From Hetaerina americana (taxonomy: Eukaryota > Arthropoda > Insecta > Odonata > Calopterygidae): a DNA stretch of 64,000 bases. Below the pieces are notes generated by a model, which did no database searches, was not told where the DNA came from, and saw only the letters and a program-made list of their open reading frames with translations. The stretch spans positions 2,998,564-3,062,563 of the forward strand of contig JAKTNV010000009.1 of NCBI GenBank assembly GCA_022747635.1. The letters run 5' to 3'. Shown in pieces: positions 47,225 through 61,279 of this stretch (position 1 is the first letter of the stretch; each line of letters begins with the position of its first letter). The position numbers and the translations under genes were made by a program.

Positions 47225-47615
47225 CGTTAACATGATGAGGAAGGAGTGGAGAAGGATAAAGAAGATGAAATGGACCGAAAGGAAAACAAATAGAAAGTGC
47301 TGGGTATGGTGAGATGGGAGGAGAGGGGATTGTTGGGAGACATGAAAAGGGAGAAGGAAAGATGGATGAAGGGGGTATTGATTGGCTGTGGGATGTTGTA
47401 GACTGTAATAGAGGGGTTAATATTAGGCAAACGAGGAAAAGGCAGGAACAGGATAGGGATTTTGGACGGGATGAAGGGAGGAAGAAAGTACTCCGAGATG
47501 AAGAGGGTCTTTGTTGTAGAGTACAATGTTGGGTCGTGTTTTGCTAGAAGAGATTAGGGAATAAATTTGACAGTTGTGTCCATCCACAACCTGCCTTAAC
47601 TGGTAGATCACCTAA
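47225..47615 (+). mobile_element. LINE-A 3' fragment, divergent
   Basis: The plus strand matches the LINE-A C-terminus (WRRIKKMKWTER-like, then NRGVNIRQTRKRQEQDRD in a shifted frame) and the tail CCTTAACTGGTAGATCACC. It is more diverged than the other copies, so probably older. Confidence 0.8.
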
Positions 47616-47869
47616 TAATAGTAATACCAATGTATTCTCCTCATCTGTTTTTTTTAATCAAACGCAGTTTTTTATTCGTTGGGTTTCTTCTATAATTTTA
47701 AAGAGACGTTAGTTGGCAAATCCCACGCCAGTGCACATTTTAAAAATAGGGATACATATTCGCCCAATACTATTTATTCTTTGGAGCCGCAAGAATAACT
47801 TGTTTCTTCTTTTTTTAAAATTTGGATGCAATCGATATTTCGAAAATAATTAGCTAAGTTTTTTAAATA

Positions 47870-51104
<3,235 letters not shown>

Positions 51105-51105
<1 letters not shown>

Positions 51106-51368
51106 GTAATCAACCCGAAGGTCGGTTTAGTAGGTGATGGTAGAGTTCACCCAGTACTAAGCCCTATACGGCGTGTGAAATTCACACATCAGTGTAGGGG
51201 GGCCAGTTCCTTTCCCTGGGCCGGTTATGGTTTCCCAGGAAGACCTGGTACCCGAAAAATCACTTTAGCTTGGGTGGAGCTGCAGGTGCCCAGAGTGCCT
51301 TGCCCGGGAGTCGAACCCGGAACCCTCCGGTCAGCAGTCCAACGCTCTACCCCCTGGACTACCGCGAC

Positions 51369-51370
<2 letters not shown>
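51105..51370 (-). mobile_element. SINE-A sequence fused to the LINE-A 5' end
   Basis: On the minus strand this is a complete SINE-A: tRNA-like head directly after (AT)n, then the body (CTCCACCCAAGC, CCATAACCGGCCCAGG, TTTCACACGCCG, ACTAAACCGACCTTCGGGTT). Similarity to the other SINE-A copies ends at GATTACTGTG, about 30 bp before the LINE-A coding similarity begins. Either a SINE landed at this spot or LINE-A uses SINE-derived DNA as its 5' UTR. Confidence 0.8.
51307..51361 (-). promoter_or_regulatory. RNA polymerase III internal promoter (A and B boxes)
   Basis: B box GGTTCGACTCC (complement of 51307-51317) fits the consensus GGTTCGANTCC exactly. An A-box-like TAGTCCAGGGGGTAGAGCG lies at 51343-51361, with tRNA-like spacing between them. 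It could start transcription toward LINE-A. Activity is inference. Confidence 0.6.
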
Positions 51371-51417
<47 letters not shown>

Positions 51418-51444
51418 CATACATACATATATATATATATATAC

Positions 51445-51515
<71 letters not shown>
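51371..51515. repeat. (AT)n microsatellite with TACA blocks
   Basis: AT repeats broken by two (ACAT)n blocks at about 51412-51430 and 51443-51461. It abuts the 5' end of the SINE-A/LINE-A unit. Confidence 0.95.
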
Positions 51516-51518
<3 letters not shown>

Positions 51519-52178
51519 TGTGCAGGTGTAGATGTAGGTTACGTAAGCCAACGAATGTTTAGAACATTTCGCAGGTCAGCTCTACCCTAAGTCAGTTCTT
51601 GGCCCTTCGAAATCGCAGATTCGCGGTGTTGTGCGGCAAAGATCCCAGGAGCAGTTGCCCACATCAAAGGCAAGGCATGAATCGCGCACACCCTCGCTAT
51701 TATACATCCGCTATTAAACCGTTTATGGTCCGAAATGGAAGGATTTCACAATCCTTCCGAGAAAGAGGGGAGTAAACGCCCGGAGATCAACCCGTGCGGG
51801 ACCAAATAGGCAGAAGCGACACGAAATCATTCTCCGATTCGATTTGCCGTGGTCGACAGTCATTGGACACAATGATGACTCACTTGTCCGCCTCGCCGCA
51901 ATTTACGCCGACGCCAATGGTGCTCGAACCGCTGAGACACCGGGGAGCCATTTCTTGGTGAATAAGGCGGGCTTGACGACGCCGATGTCCCTTCTGTTTG
52001 CCTCAAGAGGTGGGATCAAAAGAAAGAATCTCCCAGGCTGGGGAACTTGAAAGATGTGATGAGCGTTATGGTCGACGGGAGACCTAAGAATCTAGGACAC
52101 TTGAGCTCCACGACCTCGTCAAATAACAAATTTACAGAGAATCTCCCATGATCGCAAATAATTAGCACCACTCGTCCG
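51516..52178. other. Unassigned sequence
   Basis: No gene recognised. CTCGAACCGCTGAGACACCG near 51916-51935 resembles a decayed inverse tRNA-like head but has no body I can match. Confidence 0.4.
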
Positions 52179-52179
52179 A

Positions 52180-52375
52180 CATGAAAAATGTTTAAGTGCT
52201 GTGATGGTTTGCGGGAGAGGGAATTCCCCGATAGTGACCAACCACGACCTCTCAACTAGAAAGTAACATTCCCTCAATCCCGATTTGAAAAAGGATGTTC
52301 TGGTTGAGGGAGGTCGTCACCGTCGTGGATTTCCCTCTCCCACCAACCATCACAGCAATTTAACATTTTTCCTTT
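52180..52375. repeat. Imperfect inverted repeat (foldback)
   Basis: AAAATGTTTAAGTGCTGTGA with GATGGTTTGCGGGAGAGGGA on the left is mirrored by TCCCTCTCCCACCAACCATC and ACAGCAATTTAACATTTTT on the right; arms are about 75 bp, roughly 80% matched by eye. Confidence 0.65.
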
Positions 52376-52429
52376 CGGAAGAATGGCGCTAATTAACTGC
52401 GGCGATAGGATGGGGGCATCCGCTAGTTG

Positions 52430-52940
52430 ACCGTGGGCTTAAATACAGGTTGAATTTACTGCCAGTTAATTTATAATTAATCTGGGGATGTTAATTAGAC
52501 ATATTACAGGCCCGGACTTACTTACAGGTAGGTCAGATCACCAAGGTAAATAAATCATGGAGGTAGACAGTAGAACGGATAGCTTTACAATGCCGTTTTT
52601 TCCTCGAACCATTGGAGATCATCAAAAAAGATAAAATCGCATAGGAGACAATTATCATTGGTAGTTTATTTATATTTGTCGATATCCTACATGCTATTCT
52701 TTTTATTTAATAGATCCATCTCTTTAAGAGTTCCCTAACATGATTTGAATATACGTATCCTGTTATTAAATATTGTTGCATGCAAGTACTTTCTTTAGTG
52801 TAAGTAACATTTTTCGATTGCATTTTCAAACTTACATTTGCGTAGAGGCGATACGATTGGGACTGGGCATTCACGGCTGGTGACCTTACAACCCCCTCTG
52901 CACGCCCTTGCGGCGACGTGCGGGGTATTGTTTACACATA
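52430..52940 (+). mobile_element. CR1/L2-like LINE 3' end (family d)
   Basis: Aligns with 3330-3845 along its length (GGCTTAAATACAGGTTGAAT, ACATATTACAGGCCCGGACT, TGCCGTTTTTTCCTCGAACC) and ends in the shared terminal block with CTGCACGCCCTTGCGGCGAC. Confidence 0.75.
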
Positions 52941-54330
52941 AACGTAGATGGGAGATTTTCTTTAATGTTGCTATTGCCCTCCGACAGCTCCAATCTCAGC
53001 TGGTCTCGCGAGCGTAGCAGGGTGGCAAGCACTAGAAACTGCACTGCACGCCAGGAAGTTTGCAAATTTATATCTCCATCGTTTGAACCATATAATTCCT
53101 CTTTCCGTCCCTATGATTCCTCGTAATAGCAATACGGCCTGCGATGCACCCCGGCGTGGACCACCGAATACAACGCGGATGTCGACTGGTCAGGTGGCGA
53201 AATCGTCAAGCCATCCAATCAAATGTTCTACGTTTTAGTAGTAGGCTCAAATGGTTCCTTCGGCACGTTCCAAAAAGTCCTAGGATTTCCTCACTTGAGA
53301 ATATTCATGGCGAAGAAACTATATCGCATTAGCAATCGGACCAGGAAAATAATTGAGCAGTAAAATGAATTCTCGAGTTGAATAGAACTCCTTACGTGGT
53401 GACAAGATGGTTAACCCTGGGCAGCAACTTGAAACTTCCCAGTAACCAAGTCCAAGATCGGTTTGAAGAGATACATTCAACATCCCCAAACGACAACAAG
53501 GACCTGAACTGCCCTGGCAGATTACGACAGTGTACATCCAAAATACATACCATTTAAGGAGTCCATAATCCAATGCCCCCAACGATTTCAACAGTAAATG
53601 CCCGCTCCCACATTTTCGACCGGGTCAAAGCCGAGACATTGCCTTAAGAGCTGAGATTCAAAACTTGGCATCCTCAAGTGGAACTTAATACTCTAGGATC
53701 TTCACACAAATTGCGTCGTCACAGTTCGTTCATTGACCTTTTCTATCGATCCACATTTCAATCTTTGATTGACTAGGGGAGGGCACAACCAACAGACACA
53801 CCAAATATATTACGTCCACAATCAAAACGGATCCGCGATTTTAATTCTTATTGCGGTGAACGGACAGACGAGTGACCATAATGCCTCTGAAGAAGATTTG
53901 TTTCACATTTGAAAGTAATCCGTTTCCAGAAAACTAGATTACATTTAAAATATCTTCTCCAAACACAATTTCATTTGAATATGGCGCATTAAATCTGCAA
54001 TACTTCCTTCCCACGTTAAATCGATTATATTTCAATCACTACTAATATGATAGCAAGGGTGTCAATTATTTACTATAAATCATGCTATTTCAATTCAGCA
54101 TAAAGGTTCAGTGATTTAATATGGACAACTACAAATATTCGGTATTTTTTTTAATAGGTTTTTTACTTGGCAGGGGAAAGTGAGCAAAAGTTGGCCATTG
54201 CAAATGCGACGGAAAGACACCTATCACCCAAAAGACAAGCAGATCGACACCATTACGCTAGAAAGATCGGAGAGCAGGCGGAATGCTCGGAAATAGGCGC
54301 CCGTCGACGCACGCGGAATGCGAGACTCAC
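52941..54330. other. Unassigned sequence, probably intron of the minus-strand gene
   Basis: It lies downstream of the last exon found (54780-54331) in gene direction. No further exon with a phase-1 acceptor was recognised, and no repeat. Confidence 0.4.
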
Positions 54331-54780
54331 CCTTCCTGATGAGCAGACTGGTCACTCTCCTCAGAGCCTCCCTCGGCGACCGGTGGAAGAACTTCGGAGT
54401 GAGGTTCGGAGGCAGGGTGAGGGGTTTCCTGGCCCCGACGCCGGGCCCGCACATTCCGCTGAGCGCGGCCGCACCCCCGCCCACCACGGCCCTCGCGGGG
54501 CCGTAGCCGTGGAGGTCCCACGCCGTGGGGCCCGAGGCCGTCGCGAGGCGGTCCAGGTGCTCCGTCGAAGCGGGGCGAGGCCTGTTGTGTGCCGGGTGCT
54601 GATGGTGCGCGGTGGTGGTGGTGGCCGCCTGCTGTGCACCGGCGTGGTGTCGGTGCCTCGGGTACCAGCCCCTGCCCGGACCCAGGCCTCCCGGGAATGG
54701 TGACGATGACGCGGTGGACGAAGTCGAAGACACGGCCGTGCCGCATAGGCTGTACCCGGAGCAGTGCCCGGATGCTGGCC
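54331..54780 (-). CDS. Host gene exon 4 (of those seen), unknown protein
   Basis: A 450-bp exon enters after TTTCAAAG (a weaker acceptor) and ends at AAGG/GTGAGTCTCG, a strong donor. Phase is 1 at both ends; the two entering bases complete the split glycine codon left by the exon at 58488-58173, which supports direct splicing. It encodes about 150 residues: a Ser/Thr stretch (SGYSLCGTAVSSTSSTASSS), a His/Ala/Thr-rich low-complexity region, a Gly/Ala-rich part, and a basic C-terminal block TPKFFHRSPREALRRVTSLL that looks like an ordered or binding segment. Strong G/C third positions contrast with the AT-rich introns. I do not recognise the protein. Confidence 0.7.
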
Positions 54781-55439
54781 CTTTGAAATGCACAGAGAGG
54801 CCGCCGAATTAGTCTGGGGACTGGTGGATTTGCGAGGTTAAATACGTGTTCGGATGTGTTGTTCGTGTAAGAAGGTGAGGTGGAGAGCAGCGGGTGGATG
54901 GATCCGCTAATTCGAATGCATCAAATTTGGATGGAATGGGTGGAGTTCCAGCAAGCCTAGCTGAAGCTGTGTGATTTTCGGAGCGCCGCCCAGGAGGTAG
55001 AACGCGGTCGGGGCAAACACGCACTTGCTACGGGACGGACTCCTTCCTCGCCTTACACACTGAACTTTGGGTTGATTACCAAGGCGATGGCCAATAACTG
55101 TGACGTATTGAAAGATTGAAAACGAAATTTGTTTGCAAAGTTTCGTATCTTCTGGATTTTCTTCCGCCTAGATACACACTGATAGAGCAACAGGTTCGCC
55201 GGTATTTCACGCTTGACCTTGACGAAGTCGAGTGCAACACCGATGAAGTCACTCTCCCCGCAGTTGGTAAGTGGAAAAAAGTGTAAGACCCGGACGCGCA
55301 ACGGCAGCGGTTTCTAATGTGGACTAATCCGTGGACCGAAGGTTTTCAGCGAAACCATACGAGACGGCGCGTATTTATCGTCCGCGATGAATTTTCAAAC
55401 AGACAGCAACAAATATGGTATCAATAATTTTGTGAAATA

Positions 55440-56300
55440 TAGACAAGCTTAAATGATTTTCAATAATCAAGCAATTGTAATTATCTCAAATCAACCAAAC
55501 CACTCCTTAAATCCCCGCCCCGTCCCAAAACTACTCCCATGCCCTGCAATAAACCTAGATGCACAACAAATACTATTTCCAAAACCAGAATTCCATCCCT
55601 TTCCCACCTGCTTTTTAACTCTCTCCCACCAATTCCCTAATTCTCTTGCACTTCCAGCAATGTAGTTTACCTTCTGAAGTGCCACCTAGGCCCTGCTTTT
55701 TATAATGGCCAGTGTACCACTCCCCCAAATATTAGAATCAATAACCACTCGGCCTCATGCAAGAACTCTTCCTTGAATGGTATACTCCCAATCCCCAAAC
55801 ATGCCTCCAAACACGGCACTCCCTTTAATAAATGCTATAGTGTATCCATATTAGCATTCCTCCCTACCTCAGACCCTCCACTGAAACTCAAAACAGCAGA
55901 GCAAGCATTCATTCAGCTCCTGGATTTCTGGAACTGCCCAGGCATTAATATTAGACATTAATTACCACGATGTACACATACTTTAATCCCCCCCTCCGCC
56001 CCCACACCTTCCATATTATCCACACACTTCTAATATCACCCTCCCAACTCTTCCCCTCAAAAATAAATTTTCCCCACCTTCCCCTTCCATCCTGCGTTTC
56101 CAGCCCCTTCTTTCCCTCAGTTCTGTCCTTCTCTTCCTTGAGAAAAGTGGCGTGGACTACCAAAAATTTGAAACATAGTGAGTTTATTTCTGTTTTTTGT
56201 GTTTCTGTGTTTTTGTCTTTGTCCACTAGTGCTAACTTCACATACATTATGTACATGATTCTTCCTAGAGCCAACTTTATTATATTATATATACAAATAT
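55440..56300 (+). mobile_element. Repeat D, longer copy
   Basis: The plus strand matches the inverted copy at 26455-26771. The shared frame reads FNKCYSVSILAFLPTSDPPL, KTAEQAFIQLLDFWNCPGIN, then IRH and a stop at about 55961. Downstream a CTTGAGAAAAGTGGCGTGGA hairpin motif and AGTTTATTTCTG-type sequence suggest a retroelement 3' region. It may be Penelope-like, from the hairpin only. No catalytic motif is visible. Confidence 0.55.
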
Positions 56301-56310
56301 GAATCTATAT

Positions 56311-56578
56311 ATGTGGGTAGCAGTAGTCCAGGGGTAGAGCATTGGACTAATTACTCCAGGGCCAAGGTTCGATTCCCGGGTGGGCCTCTATGGGCACCTG
56401 CAGCAATTTTTCGGGCACCAGATCTTCCTGGGAAACCATAACCAGCACAGGGAAAGGAACTGGCCCCCCTATCATGATGCCTGAATTTCACCTACCATTG
56501 GGCATAGCACTGGATGAACTCTACCATCACCTACCAAACCGACCTTCGGGTTGATTACTGTGCTAGCTCCATCTTCCT
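56311..56578 (+). mobile_element. SINE-A copy
   Basis: Head GTAGTCCAGGGGTAGAGCAT with B box GGTTCGATTCC (56367-56377), then GGCACCTGCAGC, CCATAACCAGCACAGG, ATCACCTACCAAACCGACCT and TCGGGTTGATTACTGTGC. The tRNA-like anticodon region differs from the other copies. It abuts AT-rich sequence on its 5' side. Confidence 0.85.
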
Positions 56579-57482
56579 CAGAAGAAAAAGCAGTTCTGCC
56601 TGCTGGTATAGGGGGGGGGGGTAAGGTATGCGTGAAAAAGGAATGGGGCCTGGGGAAGTGGAGAACGGGAGGTGTGGGAGGGGTGAGGGAAAGGGTTGGA
56701 GGAGAGGAAAGGGATAGGAGAGGCTAGAGGGGAGGAGAGATAGGGAAGGAGTGAGAGGGAGGAGGTAGATTTAATACACGATCGGAAAAGAAAACAATTC
56801 GCTCGCCCACACATACTGCAACATCAAAGACCCAGGTTTCAATTGACAAAGTCGTAACCAAGACCCTGTAAGTAAAAACACAGGCAACGTACAACAAAAT
56901 ACATGCGGAAGAACAAAGTATTTTCCTTTTCGATATGAATTGCTTCCACAAAGTGACAATTCAGACCATTCTCATCAGTGAACAACGTTGACACCTGGAT
57001 GCTTATAGGCCATGCAAAGCCATACATATGCTATTTCTAGAGTTTTTAATTCTATAGTGTTATTGGATGGGTGAAGGGACGGAAGAACGGAAATATTGTA
57101 GCACTGACTGAAGGGGGTGTTATGATGACAGGCATGTTTAGGGATGGGGGGACCCCCAGAACGCTTTGCATGCGACCTGTGTTTCGACTTACAGGGTCTT
57201 GATTACGTCCTTGTCAATTGAAACCTGGGTCTTTGATGTTGCAGTATGTGTGGGTGAGCCAATTGTTTTTTCTCCAATCATGCATTAAATCCACCTCCTC
57301 CCTCTCACTCCTTCCTTATCTTCGCTCCCCTATGGCCTCTCCTCTCTCCCATCTCTTTCTCTCAACCCTCCCCTCCCATTCACCCCTTCCCCCACCCCAT
57401 TCTCTTTCTCTCGCATGCCTCACCTCCCCTATACCAGGAGGCAATACTACTTTTCTTCTGAGGAAGAAAGAGATAAATTCTG
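56578..57482. repeat. Large inverted repeat, about 300-bp arms
   Basis: The left arm (56578-56887) and right arm (57176-57482) are reverse complements, with GACCCAGGTTTCAATTGACA on the left against TGTCAATTGAAACCTGGGTC on the right and long matching CT-rich segments. Identity is roughly 80-88% by eye. The spacer is about 288 bp without a recognised gene. Confidence 0.8.
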
Positions 57483-57499
57483 TCGAAATTATTAAGAAA
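57452..57499 (+). ncRNA. Hammerhead ribozyme-like motif at the edge of the inverted repeat
   Basis: Stem I TTTCTT (57452-57457) pairs with AAGAAA (57494-57499), six pairs. Core CTGAGGA (57458-57464) fits CUGANGA, GAAA is at 57485-57488, and a minimal stem III ATTAT leads to cleavage-site T at 57493. Stem II is weak: AGAA/TTCT with a long loop. The left arm of the inverted repeat carries only the first half of this motif. Confidence 0.45.
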
Positions 57500-57555
57500 T
57501 AACCTGTGAGTGTTTTTTTGGGTGTTCTTATATTGTTTGTTGCTGTTTAAGCTTA

Positions 57556-57573
57556 TGTGTGTGTGTGTGTGTG

Positions 57574-57653
<80 letters not shown>

Positions 57654-57672
57654 TGTGTGTGTGTGTGTGTAT
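57556..57672. repeat. (GT)n-(AT)n-(GT)n microsatellite
   Basis: TGTG runs flank a pure AT tract of about 70 bp, with a second GT run after CAG. Confidence 0.95.
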
Positions 57673-57689
57673 AAAACTTACCTGAAAGT

Positions 57690-57840
57690 CTCACAGATGG
57701 GAATACTAATGTATACCAAGTTAGCACTGGTGGACAAAAACTCAGAAATACACAAGAAAATAGAGGAAACTCACACATTTTAAAAATTTCGGTGGTCAAG
57801 CCACCTTTCTCAAGGAATAAAAGGAAGGAACTCCTTCCTT
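57690..57840 (+). repeat. Short repeat with Penelope-like hairpin
   Basis: GTTAGCACTGGTGGACAAAA and TTTCGGTGGTCAAGCCACCT followed by TTCTCAAGGA. The inverse occurs at 56135-56260 downstream of Repeat D and a related copy at 42225-42330. Confidence 0.55.
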
Positions 57841-58172
57841 GAGCATTATAGCATTTGAATGGCAAACAGAAAAAAAAGTATACATAGAAAACACGTAAAA
57901 GGACACTCACATTTCAGAATGTTAAAACTTTTGGCCTTCTTCCAGTCAAGCTGCTGACAGTCTAACCTGAGGAAGATTCCAGAAAATTGATTCCTGGTAA
58001 TATGAGGTATTAGGGTATATAGTCTCGCGTTAAGCACGACTCAGAAGAGTAGCAGTGACTAATGCCATAGATTGCTCCATTAGTCAGCCAAAATCTACCC
58101 TGACTGGTAGCATCCTATTAGTTGAACCTGGCGGAATGTGGAGGGAGTTGAATTGGTCGGGGGGCGACTCAC

Positions 58173-58488
58173 CGGCGGTCATGGCTCCGCTCGGGTGCCG
58201 CATGCTGCAGGCCTCCCCGTTAGGCTCGCCCCTCCTCTGGTAGAGGTGACCCCTGCGGGGCACATCGGCCGCCGGTGCGCCCCTCCGCGGGCTGAACACC
58301 GGGGTCTCGGGGGGCGAGGCGGTGGGCGGCGCGGGCAGCTGGGGGCGCGGGGGCGGGAGGTGGGCGGGGGCGTGCGGGGGCGGCGAAGGCACGGGGCTCA
58401 AGGGGCGGTCCCCCTCGTCCGGCCGCCGCCTCCTCCCCGCCCCTGACCCCTGCAGCTCCGTTGGAAGGGTCCGACGCTCGCCCAGAAC
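58173..58488 (-). CDS. Host gene exon 3 (of those seen), unknown protein
   Basis: A 316-bp exon begins after a strong pyrimidine tract and acceptor (TTTCCGGATCGCCCTCAG) and ends at GCCG/GTGAGTCGCC. It starts in phase 0, matching the end of the exon at 61279-60896, and ends in phase 1, matching the next exon. About 105 residues: VLGERRTLPTELQGSGAG at the start, an Arg-rich patch, then a proline-rich run (PLSPVPSPPPHAPAHLPPPR, PTASPPETPVFSPRRG), typical of disordered regions that bind SH3 or WW domains. The end is MRHPSGAMTA. GC content is far above the surrounding introns. No homologue recognised. Confidence 0.75.
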
Positions 58489-58989
58489 CTGAGGGCGATC
58501 CGGAAAGACAGAGAAATTACTACTCACGGCACAAACAACACTCTTCTTTATATCTGATGCGTGGGATCTGAAGGTCATTCTTCGTGTTCGTTCCACCCTT
58601 TATTCAAGCACCCCCTCCTAAAAGAGACCGCTTTTTCAAGGTTATTTTTCATCCTCCGCCCACAAGTTCGGTCACACCTGCTCACATGTCCTTTAAAATA
58701 TCCCTACTTTTCCCAAACATTTACGGCAACCAGAAACAATGCTGTTTATATCTTCACGTTTCATTTCAGTGAAATCTGTCGAGGAAAGCCGTTGTTTTTT
58801 TAAACTATCATTCAGTATTCATAGTCATGCGGACACGAATTTCCAATATCTCTTAAATATGAAGCTATACTTTCCCCTTTAAAATTCTGCAATTTTACAG
58901 GATGTTAATTGACATAAAATCAGACGTTATTAAGTATGCTCCAACATCTACTCACAAATTCCTTCCCCACAGAGCGACAGTTTCAGGGG

Positions 58990-59265
58990 AGGCGACCGAC
59001 CGCCGAGGTCATTTGGGCCATTAGGGATGCATGGGAAAGGAGGAAGGGTGGAGAGAAAACCCGGCGTTGGCATTAGCCTACTCTTAATGACGAAAGGCGC
59101 CAAGGGATCCGCAGCTTAACGTCACATCCGACGGACGGCGTACTCACTCAAAGTGCCCTCCACAAAGCACCTCAAGTGGGGATCGAGATACTGAAAAAAA
59201 TCTGCCGTCTCCAGGATTTAACCTGGGCCCTCTGGGTAGGAAGCCAGTACGATAGCCACCAAATC
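58990..59265 (-). mobile_element. SINE-B copy in a host intron
   Basis: Inverse of the family: AGGTCATTTGGGCCATTAGG, ACCCGGCGTTGGCATTAGCC, GTCACATCCGACGGACGGCG and a decayed B box complement GGATTTAACC. It lies in the intron between the exons at 60896 and 58488. Confidence 0.8.
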
Positions 59266-59804
59266 ATCTCTATGTCCTTCACCACAGAGTATGTCCCGAT
59301 TAGCCCCTCTCACGCCATATCTCTTCATGCCTGCAAACTACTCTCCTAAGCAACTTTAAGTCTCATTAAGGTTCTATTCATCAACCTTTGTCCCGAAAAT
59401 ATCAAGCATCAACATGTATTTGCGTTTATTCATAAAACATTTAAGTAGATAAATAATAATATTAATATTTTTTTCAAAAAACAAGGAATTACTATTATTT
59501 AGATAAAATAAATAATACAAACAGAAATTATAAGATAAAAACTATATAAAATTATAAACATTTCACTCCTCGAGAAACAAATTAACCTCCTGCATTAGGA
59601 GTATTGTGTCCCTTGGCCCACATTGAAATATCCTCCCATCCTACTTCACTGTACTAGTGATGTCAGCCCGGTTTACAAAGGCCTCAAAGGCACAAGTCAT
59701 TGCTAATAAACCTAGTGGTTCACTTTCGCTTACTTGGGGATTGGGTAAAATAGTTTCATAAAATAAACTAGTTTCATTTTATTTTTTTCAATGAAACCAC
59801 ACGT
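59266..59804. other. AT-rich intronic sequence
   Basis: No gene or repeat recognised. Confidence 0.4.
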
Positions 59805-59805
59805 T

Positions 59806-60747
59806 CAAGGTTTGTCCCAAAAGTAGTCCGACCTCTGTTTTCCCCGGATAGATGGACGCACGGGCAGCGGTTTCTCTGGCTGGGTGGGAGAGAGGGGAGC
59901 CTAGGGCACGGCTGTAGGCCGGTGGCGGTTGGCTCCCAGCTTTTGCCGAGTTCGGGTCGTTTGTTAGCGAAACCTCTATAACGTGGCCTCATTACGCTCC
60001 ACCATGATCCGGGATTGAAATAGCACTATGCCATCAAAGTTGGCGTGAAATTGGGCAAAACCCGGACAGAGTCTCGTGACATGTTCAAGGCCTTGGTGAT
60101 AAGGCCATGGGGTAGATCGGGTGTGTTTATGAGCGGCACAAGTTGTTTCGGGAGGGTAGAGAAGATGCTCATGACGCCGAAAGTTCAGGGCGCCCATCGA
60201 CCTCGAAAAGTGACGAAAATATTGCAAGAGAAAGTCTTGCAAAGGCTTTGTTGGACAGAGATCGCAGATTAACTATTCGCATGGTTTCTGATGAAATTGG
60301 CATCCCTAAATATGATGTGCATGGACTTGTGAGTGAAAACGTGGGCATGAGAAAGGTGTGTGGGAGGAGTCAGGTGCCGCGAGTGCTCTCGGACGAACGA
60401 AAGGAAACACGCGGATCTGCCAAAAGACTCTAGATCATTTGAGGGAGGTTCCAAATTTATTACACAATGCTCCACCAGACTTTTTCCTTTTCTATAATCT
60501 CATATTCTTGTCGAAAAGACATCACCTCGGCTCGGTGGAAGCGTTACAACAGACCGTGACGAGGGAGCTAAGCAGCATCCCGAGCGCCGCTTTTCAGAAG
60601 ACGTAAGAGGTGTGGAAAACCCAGTGGCAGAGGAGCGAGTGGACGCACAAGGGTGCTACTGCGAAGACTTTTTTAAGCAAATGCATCAATTCTGGCGATA
60701 TTATTTTTTTAATGTAATCAGTACCAGTACTTTTGGGACAGACCTTG
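59806..60747 (+). mobile_element. Mariner-type element (SETMAR-like), internally deleted
   Basis: Terminal inverted repeats CAAGGTTTGTCCCAAAAGTA (59806-59825) and TACTTTTGGGACAGACCTTG (60728-60747) match at 19 of 20 positions. Inside, broken frames read KVGVKLGKTRTESRDMFKAL, FREGREDAHDAESSGRPSTS, LTIRMVSDEIGI, MRKVCGRSQVPRVLSDERKE, then directly the C-terminus (PPDFFLFYNLIFLSKRHHLG, VEALQQTVTRELSSIPSAAF). The catalytic centre between LSDE and PPDFF is missing. It lies in a host intron. Confidence 0.85.
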
Positions 60748-60895
60748 ACATTGTGCCAACTGGAAACTTTGCTTGTTCCTTTCTATGGACTCTGTTTTGT
60801 AGTCGTGCGGAGTAAAACCTACAAGTTATGGTAACGACATCAGCCGTTTACGTTCCCACCCACGCACGCACATACTCGTACACACACGCACGCAC

Positions 60896-61279
60896 CTCTC
60901 CGCCGCCTCTCCTCCCGCTCGTCCTCCGCTGCGCCCGGGGGAAGCCGCCGTCCATGGACCTCGACTTGAGGCTCGCCTCCCTCGGCCTGTGGAAGGCCAT
61001 CGAGTGCGGGGGCAATGGGGGCGGCTGCGGGCTGTCCGGTGGAGGGCTCGGGGGCAGGGGGCCGTCCGGGGGCGGCAACCGCGGCGACTTCCGAAAGAAG
61101 AAGGTGTCGTACACGTCGCAGTACTCGTCCGCGGGGGAGGGGGGCAGCGGCGGGAAGGAGGAGGCGGAGGCGGAGGGGGCGATGGCCCTCGGGGGCCCCT
61201 CCTCCACAGCTGGCATCGTACTGCTCCTCTGCAGCGGCAGCCGCCACTCCGCCAAGCACCCCAGTTCGCCCTCCGGTGC
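60896..61279 (-). CDS. Host gene exon 2 (of those seen), unknown protein
   Basis: A 384-bp exon with an excellent acceptor (GGTCTCCCCTTCTCGCAG) and donor GAGAG/GTGCGTGCG, phase 0 at both ends. About 128 residues: APEGELGCLAEWRLPLQRSS, an Ala/Ser/Pro region, the acidic aromatic segment ADEYCDVYDTFFFRKSPR, a run of PPLPPSPP-type proline repeats, then a basic, serine-containing stretch HRPREASLKSRSMDGG and RRTSGRRGGGE. The Tyr and Ser contexts would suit phosphorylation, but that is only inference. Codon third positions are nearly all G or C. No family recognised. Neighbouring exons fit it in phase on both sides. Confidence 0.75.

Larger units (their letters stand above)
54781..58172 (-). other. 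Intron between host exons, filled with repeats
   Basis: About 3.4 kb with GT...AG ends on the minus strand (GTGAGTCGCC at the start). It contains Repeat D, SINE-A, the 900-bp inverted repeat, a hammerhead-like motif and a microsatellite. Confidence 0.6.

Noticed and set aside
54167..54703. 178-codon plus-strand frame
   Set aside because: It overlaps the exon at 54780-54331 in antisense. The minus strand has the matching splice sites and phases.
58138..58446. 102-codon plus-strand frame
   Set aside because: Antisense of the exon at 58488-58173; GC-rich exons are often open on both strands.
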